In this document: piece after piece, positions 41,201-48,661 of the stretch
Layout of the letters: each line of letters starts with the position of its first letter
How positions within the stretch are numbered: position 1 is the stretch's first letter
DNA from: Yamadazyma tenuis
Lineage: Eukaryota; Ascomycota; Pichiomycetes; Serinales; Debaryomycetaceae
Length of the DNA stretch: 64,000 nucleotides
NCBI RefSeq assembly: GCF_029203305.1
Contig: NC_089465.1
Span: 124,001 to 188,000, forward strand
Direction of reading: 5' to 3'
Program-made: the position numbers and the translations under genes
Notes under the pieces: generated by a model
The model's database searches: none
The model's input: the letters and a program-made list of their open reading frames with translations, nothing else
What the model was told of the DNA's origin: nothing

Positions 41201-41800
41201 CTTGGGAGTAATGAGGCCCGATTCAAGGTCTTTGGACGAAGAGGTACTGAAAAACGTCTTTGTGGACATCGGTGATGTGGGAATATCATGAGGATCTAGA
41301 AGATTTACCGGCACTGTTAGCGAAGGTAGGTTGTGGGGTGAAAGGGTATCCTTGTATTTGGGCTGAGGATTCCATGAGACGCGCTGGTTGGCATCACCAA
41401 CAGACAAAAGGGACAGGTCGTCCGGAGAACGTGGTACAGATATGCTGGAGGTATGGGGAAGCCAGTGACTTCCTCCTTCGCCGGTTCCCAAGGCGAAGTT
41501 GAGTCCTTCTTTGATGACATTAAAGTCTTGTCGCTCGGCAGCGCTGTCTAATAATGACATGGAGTTGAACTCACTGACGCTATCATCGTCGCCTATGACA
41601 GGCACCGCTAGAGGTTGTCGATTGTGATAGGACTTGGGTCTCAACCTGTTTTTTTTGGTGGGCACCCGGTGGGTATCAGTATTTGAGACGGATCCGGGCT
41701 TTGAAGACGATCCTTGAGCATGCAAATGGGAGTGCTCGCCGTTGTAGTCTTGGGCCAGAGCCAACGGCGACTGGGTGGGATCCGGTGGCAGTTTACTCAT
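35237..41800 (-). CDS. CCH1: High-affinity calcium channel alpha subunit Cch1
   Basis: 2187 residues, four-domain voltage-gated-type Ca2+ channel of the plasma membrane, which works with Mid1 in calcium uptake during pheromone, cold, ER and azole stress. A ~380-residue disordered, Ser-rich N-terminus precedes domain I. S4-like segments include RALSCLRILRLCNLT (I) and LKALRALRLLTISE (III). Pore loops: MSANTFTDLM (I), TSTENWTSILY (II), TSLEGWVDLLY (III), FGEGWNYIMDD (IV), so domain I carries Asn where animal channels have Glu. An EF-hand-like stretch, FDPEGTGFIPPRDLHKFL, follows domain IV. The frame is open four codons further to a GTG; the ATG at 41800 is taken. It converges with ZPR1 at 122 bp. 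Confidence 0.97.
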   Translation of the reverse strand: MSKLPPDPTQSPLALAQDYNGEHSHLHAQGSSSKPGSVSNTDTHRVPTKKNRLRPKSYHNRQPLAVPVIGDDDSVSEFNSMSLLDSAAERQDFNVIKEGLNFALGTGEGGSHWLPHTSSISVPRSPDDLSLLSVGDANQRVSWNPQPKYKDTLSPHNLPSLTVPVNLLDPHDIPTSPMSTKTFFSTSSSKDLESGLITPKITVQHELPDSPAKITTFISRVSERIAGTGPSTLPGRKSPSLRDDASTRSTHSLVSRSTSHLEAVADPEDGSILLRISTGVDLNRLSYVGPEPIGEIHEVDSVPQDAPAHGIQNPFIAHSQSMGFENVPLSNKLGATSFKGYWKTDTNGMYLFGNSLKLFGPENRVRRLCHQMLSQKITNTFFLVLLLLQTHLLGYRQWNPAVHGYVAAGNNWADYVLIVINVIYTLEMAAKVIAYGFFDDKVMFKELNLPYPRNEIRAMLFQGKWAKVITGYLSLVLQKAHPRKTRSFYDRPKPTYESYSDSANEIELEDQSPNYLHNKYVMPLHHDETTFADQTDMSSRPILGDQRPESEEILLKPLSKNDIDILQIRRAYIRNSWHRVDFISILTFWISLFLSIDKYDVKNHIMIFRALSCLRILRLCNLTTGTSMILRSLKLAVPQLIDVSILITCFGIFFGIIGVQSFKSSLRRYCVWYNPDDLNDTWVNTSQHCGCYQSASGTALPYIMADGKSSSTIKGFMCPVNSRCETLENPNENTVSFDNIFNSLELVFVVMSANTFTDLMYQAMDSEGLVACLFFVFCLFIMTVWLLNVFIAIIVSSFNLARVGNTDNEKEWVISHQEIIEDLKKRNIWLATYYQFQFMFSICVAIDIITQCLRAYNETRWTDHLLYRMEASMTALFGVEILVRFFLYLPQWRLFFKLKRNCIDLILAVITCIIILPPVKDGLGHSYYWLTVFQIMRFYRIVLLTRFTRDLWLKILGSWKQLMDLTVFLFLITFLTGIIYSRFFEGSLTEEQIAEGSVHFNLQTLPNAFVSLYVITSTENWTSILYPVQGYQSSLSAKIFAAIFLIGWFFISNFVILNIFISVIANTLVVPEDEKKRKQLSQFIENITASIQNVDNESSSLARFKNKFFKRKDTQEQLHMAVVKLLLSGTVVHEFLDAQKLDEPQDDPVRELPSNRLKRFIKVHLNIKKYFSDDPFKIKKPKKGKTTGLAGFDPTNYAKTILNDRNKLIDRQNQFLRENPSYNKVFYVMGPRHKIRKFCQRIVTSSHGERIDGVEPNKRVSDIFAIFMLLSTLALLITACYLTPLIRAQVNAENGVYSWTYWLDISFIAIFTIEFIIRVLADGFSNTPNAYIRSPWNRIDGTVLMALWVEMIAYMKSKGDLSRFIRGLKALRALRLLTISETAKNNFHNTMFSGFSKIVNAALISVTLLYPFSIWALNIFNGRLGYCVDGVSTLEDCYNEYTNLVFNWEILSPNVYAQPLLQFDDFSHSFSALFEITSLEGWVDLLYNVMASTGVGTVPSPFATPFNGFFVILFNFIGIVFVLTLFISVIIHNYSLTTGRAYMTVDQRSWYQVKQFLLQIRPSKRIPHERLGWFRKFCYTMTVEKNKSWNSVLNVALFFHIVALLVEMYPLHSGLSIFRLIVFLIVSGLFTCHAFMLLFARGLKYFITNKWLVFNFLISFGAFTTTIVGTQISAQSAFMNINKLFLVGTMFFMIPRSDRLSQFLKFASAGLPDMFSLMFTWLVLFLLFSIALNQVFGTTKIGPNGSDNINVRTVPKALILLFKCSFGEGWNYIMDDFKVEPPFCYLDSTSTNTDCGNVQYAYFLFICWNLISMYIFLNMFVSLILDSFSYIMNKGDYGKLIERNEIRKFKLAWQKFDPEGTGFIPPRDLHKFLKTLDGAFLFQFYAGTLDIPVLCHRWFKRNNLNDPYDITVNYPAISDTFASWDTDKIRERRKSYETFIEEAIVNMELNHEPGISFKRVILQLPLYKVFDIGTCLNLIDFLDRRLLLQKVQKRQNQNKVYETITAFILRWKYVNLKKHGISTSLSTSHVEDVVRRRSYLSEDWSPIPSQYADDKFEKDFGALEDKSKYDRLPMSDSGEENDDNDEYHRSGVYIPKSPLNTNKQFKSPKPQPPKLKILVMDLDKLKPVVPTFNFKLVEPDSAESINANDLSGESSHSHEVIDLADVGENLRDSGWMDMLKDLHDPKT

Positions 41801-42346
41801 AGTCCAGGCCACTTACAACAGGTTGAACGGATTTAAGTTGGGTGTATGCTAATTAAAGAACACTGAGGCTTATATGTGCACTAGAAAAATGCGACTTGGA
41901 GAAGAGCGATAGAAGTGTAAAAGTTAGCACCTCTGAGGTACAAAGCGCAAATATACAAATATAATACCAGCACCCGTCTATGCCTGCTCCTCCTCTTAAT
42001 TACCCCCAACTATTGGTCTAGACCTAGAACCCTAATCTTAACCTACAATTTTGGGTCACTCTTCCACAATGTGACCTTATGCTTGCTGGTGTGGTTTACC
42101 ACACCAGCACCATTTCTATTACTCAGCAACCAATGAGTATTTGCAACTAGTTTCATATATTTAAGCGATGAAACTGCCATGTAAGTGACACCATTAAAAC
42201 GCACTGCCCACCATTCCTGTGGTCACCGTGCTAAGACTTAGCATTTGTTGCGAAAGCTTATTCGCCGCCCAATATGGAATGTATTTCCGGTGCCTTCTGA
42301 TTCTTAAATACTGTGTTTTCTGTAGAATTTGTATACCCATAGTGAA
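41801..42346. other. Divergent promoter of CCH1 and the ABCG transporter
   Basis: 546 bp with an 11-base perfect inverted repeat near the middle (listed separately). The remainder is A/T-rich towards CCH1 and holds a TATTTAAG-like stretch near 42157 on the transporter side. No RNA gene is visible. Confidence 0.5.
42084..42109. repeat. 11-base perfect inverted repeat in CCH1/ABCG promoter
   Basis: Arms TGCTGGTGTGG and CCACACCAGCA are perfect complements separated by TTTA. The site is 238 bp before the transporter ATG and 284 bp before the CCH1 ATG. It could be a dimeric transcription-factor site or a cruciform; too far from either ATG for a likely leader hairpin. Confidence 0.8.
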
Positions 42347-45300
42347 ATGAGCTACGACGTACTACGGATTGACCCCAGCGAAAGGGTGTCTCTCAAGGTA
42401 CGGAAGTTGAGTGTGGCCGTCAAGCTTAGGAAACGCCAGGCGAAAGACGTGGAGCTGATGGTCGGCGATGAGGTGGGTTCCAGCCACATTCTTCAGAACA
42501 TCTCTTTTGACTTGCCTCAAAATGAAATGATGGCCATTATGGGCGGATCTGGTAGTGGTAAGACCACGCTCCTTAATACCTTGTCACAGCGGTTGAATGT
42601 CACCAACAAGAAGTTGGAGTTTTCCGGTTCGGTCAATTTCTACAAACGTGAGCACTTGGTTGAGCCTCATCACCATATCAGAAATTCGTATCTTCTTCAG
42701 GACGACTTTTTTGCACCGGGACTCACTACGTGGGAATTCTTGAAGTTCCAAGCAGACCTTCAACTCAACAAGACTTCAAAACAGCAGAAGGCGGACCTTA
42801 TAAACCAGCTTTTGGAGATTCTTGAGATTCTGCACCTCAAGCATAAGGTAATATCGACCTTCACCAGCCACATAAACTTCTCGGGGGGTGAACGCCGGCG
42901 AGTCTCGATCGCAGCCCAGCTTTTGAAACGCCCGTCGGTTTTGTTTTTGGATGAGCCCACCACCGGCTTGGATACCAGCTCCTCCTTGAAGTTGATCCAG
43001 GTGCTCCGGCAATTGAGTTCTTCAACCCTAGGCGTGACGGTGGTGTTGTCGATTCACCAGCCACGGCCAGAGATCTTGGAACTCTTTGACAAGATATGTT
43101 TGTTGACACGAGGAGGACGGTTGGTGTATTACGGGAGTTTGGCATACTCTTATGACTACTTCATGAAACTCAATTTGCTTTCCACTGCCAGCCAGGCCCA
43201 GCCATCGGCTTACATAGACAGGATCATGGCTCTCTCCGTGAAGGACTCGTCGTCCAGAGAGAATGAGCTTAAAACCGCTCAGAAAATAGCCCAGTTGGTA
43301 GAATGCTGGTCTGACGAGCACCTCGAACCAGTGTCCCCGGTGGACTTTGGCACCAACTTGAAGGTGTTTGAAACCCCTCGAAACATGAAGATTTCTCTTG
43401 TTTCAGAGATCTGGGTATTGACCAAACGGACCTTTATCATGACCTACAGAGACCACTACGGTCTCGGATCAATGGTAGGAATCTCCTTGACGATGGCAAC
43501 TATTTGCGGGTGGATCTTCTACAAGCCACACCCCGACTTGGCGGGAATTCGGTCCTACACATCGAGTTTGTACGTGATGATGGAGATCTTGGGGTTTTTA
43601 CCGTTGTTTATCGAAATCGAACGGCTTTGGGAGTACGACGGCCTTCTTTTCTTCAGGGAATATACCGAGAACCAGGTGAGCATTATTGGGTTCATAGTGT
43701 CTCGAAAGCTTGGGAAGTTGCTTCTAGAGGATACAACCATCTGCTTGGGGTTTGGGTTCATCAGCTACTTTATGTTTGGCTTGAGACTCAGCGTCGAGCT
43801 AGGAGGTGCAACCACATTGCATTATTTCTGGAACTATTTGGCGGTGACAGTGTTGATTTACCTCTGTGGCATGAGCTCGGCCTTGGCCTTCTTTGCTATT
43901 TCGTCACTGTTCCCCATTTGTGCCATATACCAGAATGTGTTTTACCAGTTGCAAAATAGTGCCTGCGGATACTTTATCAACGCAGCCACCATGCCAGTGT
44001 ACGTACGATGGACCAAGTACATTTGCTATTTCTGGTACGGGTTCGGGGCCTTGACGTCCAACCAGTACACCAATTGGGAAGGAGCCTGTCCGTATGACGA
44101 TGAAGCCAGATGCCGCGAGTATACCGGCAGGTACCAGCTTGATGTGCTTGGATTTCCCGAAAACTGGATAGCGGTTCCTATCTCGATCTTGGTGGCCTGG
44201 TATTGGGGGTTCAATGTTCTAGCGGCCATCGGCTTCAAGTTCCGGAACTACGACGTGTCCATGGCCAAGCAGAAGCAGAATACCATTGGCGATGAGGAGG
44301 AAACTCACACAACCACATTTTCTGAAAAGGACGTGGCCCCAACTCCCACCCATGACTTGGACAATGAAGAACGACAGGACGTCAACCTCCAGTTGGACGG
44401 AATTGTGCTCGACGCGCTTCTGCCGGTGTTGGCATTGAAGAAGCAACAGCCGTACCGCATTCTCGACACCATCACCGCCAATTTTGACCACAACTGCGTC
44501 AACGTGATCATGGGACCCTCCGGCAGCGGTAAGACGTCTTTGCTAAACTTTATTTCCAACCGGCTTAGCAAGTCTCTGCGATTCCAGGTGCAGGGGTCCA
44601 TAAAGCTCAATGGAGTGCAAACCATCACCTCTTCACAGCTTTCCAAAATCTCCGGGTATGTGACACAATACGATAGCTCGTTGATTCCTCACTTGACGGT
44701 GCGAGAAACCTTCTACTACCAGGCCCGGTTGCGGTTGCCGGCACCGCAGCACTCGAGAATCCCGGTGGTTATAAACACTCTTATTCGGCAAATGGGGCTC
44801 GTTGACTGCGCAGACACCCTTATTGGGAACGAGTTTTTGAAAGGAGTATCGGGAGGGGAACGGCGGCGGGTTTCCATTGGCATTCAATTGCTCAGCCGGC
44901 CCAAAGTGTTGTTTCTTGATGAACCCACGTCGGGATTGGACTCCACCACCTCAGTGTCGATATTGAACTTGTTGCAAAATCTCACGCGCGAGCACGGTAC
45001 CACGATCATCACCACCATCCACCAGCCCAGTGAGGCCATTTTCGCGCAGTTTGGGTCGCTCTTGCTCTTGGGCAGGGGTGGCCACGTAATATACACCGGC
45101 GCCAGCCTGGGCGCAGAGGCGTACTTGCAGACAGTTGGGTTTCACAAGCCCGCTGGTGTCAATACCGCCGACTACATCTTGGACCTCGTGTCCCATGGCA
45201 TTGACGAGGACAAAGAAACTGCTTCCTTAAGAATCACAAAGTTGGTGCAAGAATGGCAAGTGCGCGCAGAAGTGGATTTTGCAGCCGGTGCGATGGTGGA

Positions 45301-46144
45301 TGTCAAAAGGCTCAGAAAATTGCAGCTACCCCTAAGAACTCGATTCAGGGCCATTTTTGCCCGACAGCTCTTGAGCTCGTTCCGGTCACGGGATGCGTTG
45401 TTCTCTCGGTCATTTCAGGTGGTGGCCCTAGCGGTGGTACATACTCTCTTCTTTGCCCCTTTGAAAAACACCAAGGAAGGCATCGATAACAGGCTTGGAC
45501 TCATTCAGGAAGTGTTGAACTTCTACTTTATCGGCTTGATCAACAACTTTTCGATCTTCCCAATCGAACGGGACATTTTCTTTCTGGAGTACCGAGATGG
45601 CATCTACAATAATCTCGAGTTCCAGGTGGTGTATTTGGTGATTGAGAGTGCGGTCGAACTCATCACCTGTGTTATTTTCAGTGCGTTGATTGTGTTTGTG
45701 GTGGGGCTCCCACGGACGCCTGCAACGTTCTTTGGGATGCTTCTCACGTGCTTTGCCAGCATCAATGTGGGCGAGTCGCTTGGAATCATTGTGAACTGTG
45801 TGTTGGCGCACGTAGGCCTCGCAATGAACATTCTCTCGAGTATCATCATCTTGGCGGTATTTATGGGCGGCACTATGGCGTTATACATGCCGCAGTTTTT
45901 CCGGGCGTGGAACTATATCAACCCATTGAAGTACGGAGTTGGTATTTGTGCCGAGTTGAGTTTCAGAGGATTGCACTTTCGATGCGACGAAGGATGCCTG
46001 CTCAGCTCAGGTGACGCCGTGCTTGATTACTACGGCTTGGCCAATCACTTGCCCACATCGGTGGGAGCACTTGTGGGGTGCCTCGTGGTGTACCGATTAC
46101 TAGCGGTGATGGCGTGTGAAGTGAAGATTAGAAAGTTTCTTTAG
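42347..46144 (+). CDS. Full-length ABCG (White-type) transporter, YOL075C-like
   Basis: 1265 residues arranged NBD-TMD-NBD-TMD. First NBD: Walker A MGGSGSGKTTLL (~65-76), signature FSGGERRRVSIA, Walker B VLFLDEPTTGLD. Second NBD: MGPSGSGKTSLL, VSGGERRRVSIG, VLFLDEPTSGLD. All are consensus, so both ATP sites should work, unlike the PDR group where one half is degenerate. Each NBD is followed by about six membrane segments. Two fused White-type halves of this length match S. cerevisiae YOL075C, whose substrate is not established. Full-length PDR5-type pumps are longer (~1500), so this is not one of those. The frame extends six codons upstream to a TTG. Confidence 0.9.
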   Translation: MSYDVLRIDPSERVSLKVRKLSVAVKLRKRQAKDVELMVGDEVGSSHILQNISFDLPQNEMMAIMGGSGSGKTTLLNTLSQRLNVTNKKLEFSGSVNFYKREHLVEPHHHIRNSYLLQDDFFAPGLTTWEFLKFQADLQLNKTSKQQKADLINQLLEILEILHLKHKVISTFTSHINFSGGERRRVSIAAQLLKRPSVLFLDEPTTGLDTSSSLKLIQVLRQLSSSTLGVTVVLSIHQPRPEILELFDKICLLTRGGRLVYYGSLAYSYDYFMKLNLLSTASQAQPSAYIDRIMALSVKDSSSRENELKTAQKIAQLVECWSDEHLEPVSPVDFGTNLKVFETPRNMKISLVSEIWVLTKRTFIMTYRDHYGLGSMVGISLTMATICGWIFYKPHPDLAGIRSYTSSLYVMMEILGFLPLFIEIERLWEYDGLLFFREYTENQVSIIGFIVSRKLGKLLLEDTTICLGFGFISYFMFGLRLSVELGGATTLHYFWNYLAVTVLIYLCGMSSALAFFAISSLFPICAIYQNVFYQLQNSACGYFINAATMPVYVRWTKYICYFWYGFGALTSNQYTNWEGACPYDDEARCREYTGRYQLDVLGFPENWIAVPISILVAWYWGFNVLAAIGFKFRNYDVSMAKQKQNTIGDEEETHTTTFSEKDVAPTPTHDLDNEERQDVNLQLDGIVLDALLPVLALKKQQPYRILDTITANFDHNCVNVIMGPSGSGKTSLLNFISNRLSKSLRFQVQGSIKLNGVQTITSSQLSKISGYVTQYDSSLIPHLTVRETFYYQARLRLPAPQHSRIPVVINTLIRQMGLVDCADTLIGNEFLKGVSGGERRRVSIGIQLLSRPKVLFLDEPTSGLDSTTSVSILNLLQNLTREHGTTIITTIHQPSEAIFAQFGSLLLLGRGGHVIYTGASLGAEAYLQTVGFHKPAGVNTADYILDLVSHGIDEDKETASLRITKLVQEWQVRAEVDFAAGAMVDVKRLRKLQLPLRTRFRAIFARQLLSSFRSRDALFSRSFQVVALAVVHTLFFAPLKNTKEGIDNRLGLIQEVLNFYFIGLINNFSIFPIERDIFFLEYRDGIYNNLEFQVVYLVIESAVELITCVIFSALIVFVVGLPRTPATFFGMLLTCFASINVGESLGIIVNCVLAHVGLAMNILSSIIILAVFMGGTMALYMPQFFRAWNYINPLKYGVGICAELSFRGLHFRCDEGCLLSSGDAVLDYYGLANHLPTSVGALVGCLVVYRLLAVMACEVKIRKFL

Positions 46145-46188
46145 GTGTGTATTTTAACAAAATCACAGATACCCCAATTTGCGCGCAT

Positions 46189-46194
46189 CCGAGG
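46189..46194 (-). promoter_or_regulatory. CCTCGG element before TES1
   Basis: CCGAGG on the plus strand (CCTCGG on the minus strand), exactly 61 bp before the ATG and 19 bp before a TATAAATA (46208-46215). CCTCGG is the core bound by the fatty-acid regulators FarA/FarB of Aspergillus and Ctf1 of Candida. It recurs at the same distance before the next thioesterase gene. Confidence 0.5.
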
Positions 46195-46249
46195 CCCTCG
46201 CGATAAATATAAATAGCCAGTGAGTTCCCCTACATTCGTCAGCAGCAAG

Positions 46250-47212
46250 ATGTCAGTTAGTGTTTCTGGCCCTTCACGAAGCCAACAACAGTTAGAAGTA
46301 CGCCAGATAGGGGAGTTGGAGTTTGAGGGTGTTCGGCCCCTTGGTAAGCCCAGCCCCAACTCTCGAGGAGTCTACGGTGGGAATCTCTGTGCACAAGCCA
46401 TTCTTGTGGCCATGAGAACCGTGGATTCTGACTTTGTGCCTCACTCTTTGCACTCATACTTTGTGGCAGCGGGAGACGATTCGCTTGTATGTGAGTACAA
46501 GGTGGAAAAGGTGAGCACCGGCAACAATTTTGCCAATCGGTTGGTGAAACTTTATCAGAAGGATCAGTTGAAGTATTTGGTAATGATTTCGTTGACCAAG
46601 AAGAATAGTATTGATAAGACCGCCCAGGCGTTTGATAAGACCGGTAAGGGCCCACGTCCGTTTGAGTACCAGTTACCAGTCAAACTGTCGGCGTTCAAAC
46701 ACAATCTCGATGAGATACCACTTCTCAGCCTGGATCCTGATAAGCTCGTGCAGCACAAATTAACACCCGAGTTTGTGGATATCGATGAGGCCGACGAGTT
46801 GCTGAAGGCGCCCAGCGAGCGTACGCTCGGCTTCTACATCCGTCTCAATGACCAGGAATTACCCACCCAGTACAAATATGCAACCATGGGGGTGGTGACC
46901 GACTCATTGTATTTGACATCGATCTCCCGGATCCTTCACCTTCCGCGTATCAACAACAACCCATTGGGATCTTCGGGGGGTGCTAACCACAACTTCTTCT
47001 CCATCTCGTTGGACCACAGTATTTACTTTCACGATGACGACTTTTCGCCCACCAACTGGCTCTACTTCCAGTACCAATCGCCGCGGTTCTCTAACAACCG
47101 GGTGTTGTTCACCGGTGGGTATTACAACTCGAAGGGTAAGCTCATTGCCACGATTGTGCAAGAAGGACTTGTGTTTTTCAAGAACGACGCTGACCTCAAG
47201 GCCAAATTATAG
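46250..47212 (+). CDS. TES1: Peroxisomal acyl-CoA thioesterase
   Basis: 320-residue double-hotdog TesB/ACOT8-type thioesterase that hydrolyses acyl-CoA to free fatty acid and CoA in the peroxisome, tuning beta-oxidation. The catalytic trio is complete: Asp in SLDHSIYFH (~253), Ser in FQYQSPRFS (~273) and Gln in IVQEGL (~303). The protein ends in AKL, a canonical PTS1. The N-terminal hotdog contains GGNLCAQAI and HSLHSYFVAAGD. The frame is open ten codons upstream without an ATG. First of three same-strand homologues and the only one with all catalytic residues. Confidence 0.93.
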   Translation: MSVSVSGPSRSQQQLEVRQIGELEFEGVRPLGKPSPNSRGVYGGNLCAQAILVAMRTVDSDFVPHSLHSYFVAAGDDSLVCEYKVEKVSTGNNFANRLVKLYQKDQLKYLVMISLTKKNSIDKTAQAFDKTGKGPRPFEYQLPVKLSAFKHNLDEIPLLSLDPDKLVQHKLTPEFVDIDEADELLKAPSERTLGFYIRLNDQELPTQYKYATMGVVTDSLYLTSISRILHLPRINNNPLGSSGGANHNFFSISLDHSIYFHDDDFSPTNWLYFQYQSPRFSNNRVLFTGGYYNSKGKLIATIVQEGLVFFKNDADLKAKL

Positions 47213-47412
47213 GTTTATAGAATAGATTGGAGTTGGTCGGTGCAAGTAGACACAATACATAAAACGGTGGTGACTTCTCTATGTCCTATGGCAACTTTCC
47301 AGTCCATGTGGTACGTTCATGACCTATGGTACTAGTATTTGTGATCACAAATTCTTGTCTCCACAGAAACTTTTCACACGCGTGCGCACGCCAAATCCAT
47401 ATCGCACTTGAC

Positions 47413-47418
47413 CCGAGG
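47413..47418 (-). promoter_or_regulatory. CCTCGG element before the second thioesterase gene
   Basis: CCGAGG on the plus strand, again exactly 61 bp before the start codon and 24 bp before TATAAAA (47437-47443), copying the TES1 promoter layout. No such hexamer is present before the third homologue. Confidence 0.5.
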
Positions 47419-47473
47419 CTCTCCAAAGCGTCTCCATATAAAACCTCCAGCATCTCCAGTTTTTCTCTGCATC

Positions 47474-48466
47474 ATGGTGTCGTTACAACAAGTGTATGAA
47501 AACAGAGACCAATGTGTCATGGAAGAGAAGTTTCTGCTCCTCAAGGTAGACGGCACTGAAAGCACATACGTGGGCAAGTATCCGTTGGAACCATATATGG
47601 AAGGAGCTAGAGGAACTTATGGTGGAGAGGTCATCGCCCAGTCGGCTTTGGCTGCGTACGAAACGGTGACAGACCTGACCTTCCAGTTGAGTTCTCTCCA
47701 CTCGTACTTTTTGAAAGCGGGTTCGCACGAGAGCCCCATGCGGTACGAAGTGCTCACTACCTCGGCCGGTAAGAGCTTCACCTCTAAAACCGTCAATGTG
47801 TATCAGCTGCACAATAACCAACACGTACTCGTGATGACATGTTTGTTCGCAGCCAACAATTCCATCTCCCAGCGCCAGAGCGACTACAAGTCGGGGAAGT
47901 CGAAGCGGTTCCCGTACCAGTTTCAGCTGCTGCCTGGCAGTATTTTTTCCCAGTACCGCAAAGGCCTTGAGGAGATGGATGATTTGATTCCAGTGCAACA
48001 CACTCACGACTTGGTCGAGCATGCGTTGCCTCGTCTCTACTTGGAGAAGCCCAAAAAGTTGGAGATGCCTGGTGAAATTGGTGACCGTCGGTTGGGGTTC
48101 TTCACAAGAATTTTGGATGAGCTTCCGCAGGATGCTGCAAAAGTCAACCGCATCAAGGTGGCAGATTTGTTGTATCTCAGTGACAGTTTGTATCTTGGCC
48201 TCATAATGCGGACGTTGGGTTTCCCGATCTCCCCGTCAAGTCACGAGTTTTTTCGAGTGTCGTTGGACCACTCGGTTTTTATTCACGACATGGACTTTGA
48301 CCCCACCAACTATATGTTTGTGGGCTACCGGTTCGTGAGGATGAGTAACAGCAGGGTGTTGTGTTTCGTGCAGTTTTTTGACTTGGACGGAAAGCAGATA
48401 GCGACGGTGACCCAGGAGGGGCTTATAGACTTGCCCAAGTACATCACGGATGGTGTTAAGCTTTAG
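47474..48466 (+). CDS. Acyl-CoA thioesterase paralogue 2
   Basis: 330 residues, clearly homologous to the upstream TES1: GARGTYGGEVIAQSAL, SSLHSYFLKAGSHESPMRYE, DSLYLGLIMRTLGF. The catalytic Asp (SLDHSVFIHD) and Gln (VTQEGL) are kept, but the Ser/Thr position reads GYRFVRMS, with Phe where TES1 has the Ser of QSP; a nearby Ser might substitute, or activity may be reduced. It ends VKL, a weak variant of PTS1. The start at 47474 follows a shared promoter layout; the frame is open upstream without an ATG. It lies between TES1 and the third copy and probably arose by tandem duplication. Confidence 0.9.
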   Translation: MVSLQQVYENRDQCVMEEKFLLLKVDGTESTYVGKYPLEPYMEGARGTYGGEVIAQSALAAYETVTDLTFQLSSLHSYFLKAGSHESPMRYEVLTTSAGKSFTSKTVNVYQLHNNQHVLVMTCLFAANNSISQRQSDYKSGKSKRFPYQFQLLPGSIFSQYRKGLEEMDDLIPVQHTHDLVEHALPRLYLEKPKKLEMPGEIGDRRLGFFTRILDELPQDAAKVNRIKVADLLYLSDSLYLGLIMRTLGFPISPSSHEFFRVSLDHSVFIHDMDFDPTNYMFVGYRFVRMSNSRVLCFVQFFDLDGKQIATVTQEGLIDLPKYITDGVKL

Positions 48467-48661
48467 TTGAGTTGTATTTATTTGTTTGCAGCTATGCTGC
48501 GCACCTTCGTGCTTGGCTGCAAAATGTTAGTAATGAATCCATTTTTCCGTTTGAACTTTGTTCGTAGACTCGTAGACCAGTACGTTCCGCATTTGTCATG
48601 CGTACAGCACTGTCCTATATCATCCCCCCAGCTGGCCACTTGTCTCATTGTGTTCAACTGA

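Noticed and set aside
40923..41291. Long plus-strand frames opposite CCH1, the ABCG gene and MET30
   Set aside because: They are antisense to strongly conserved coding sequence and show no homology of their own.
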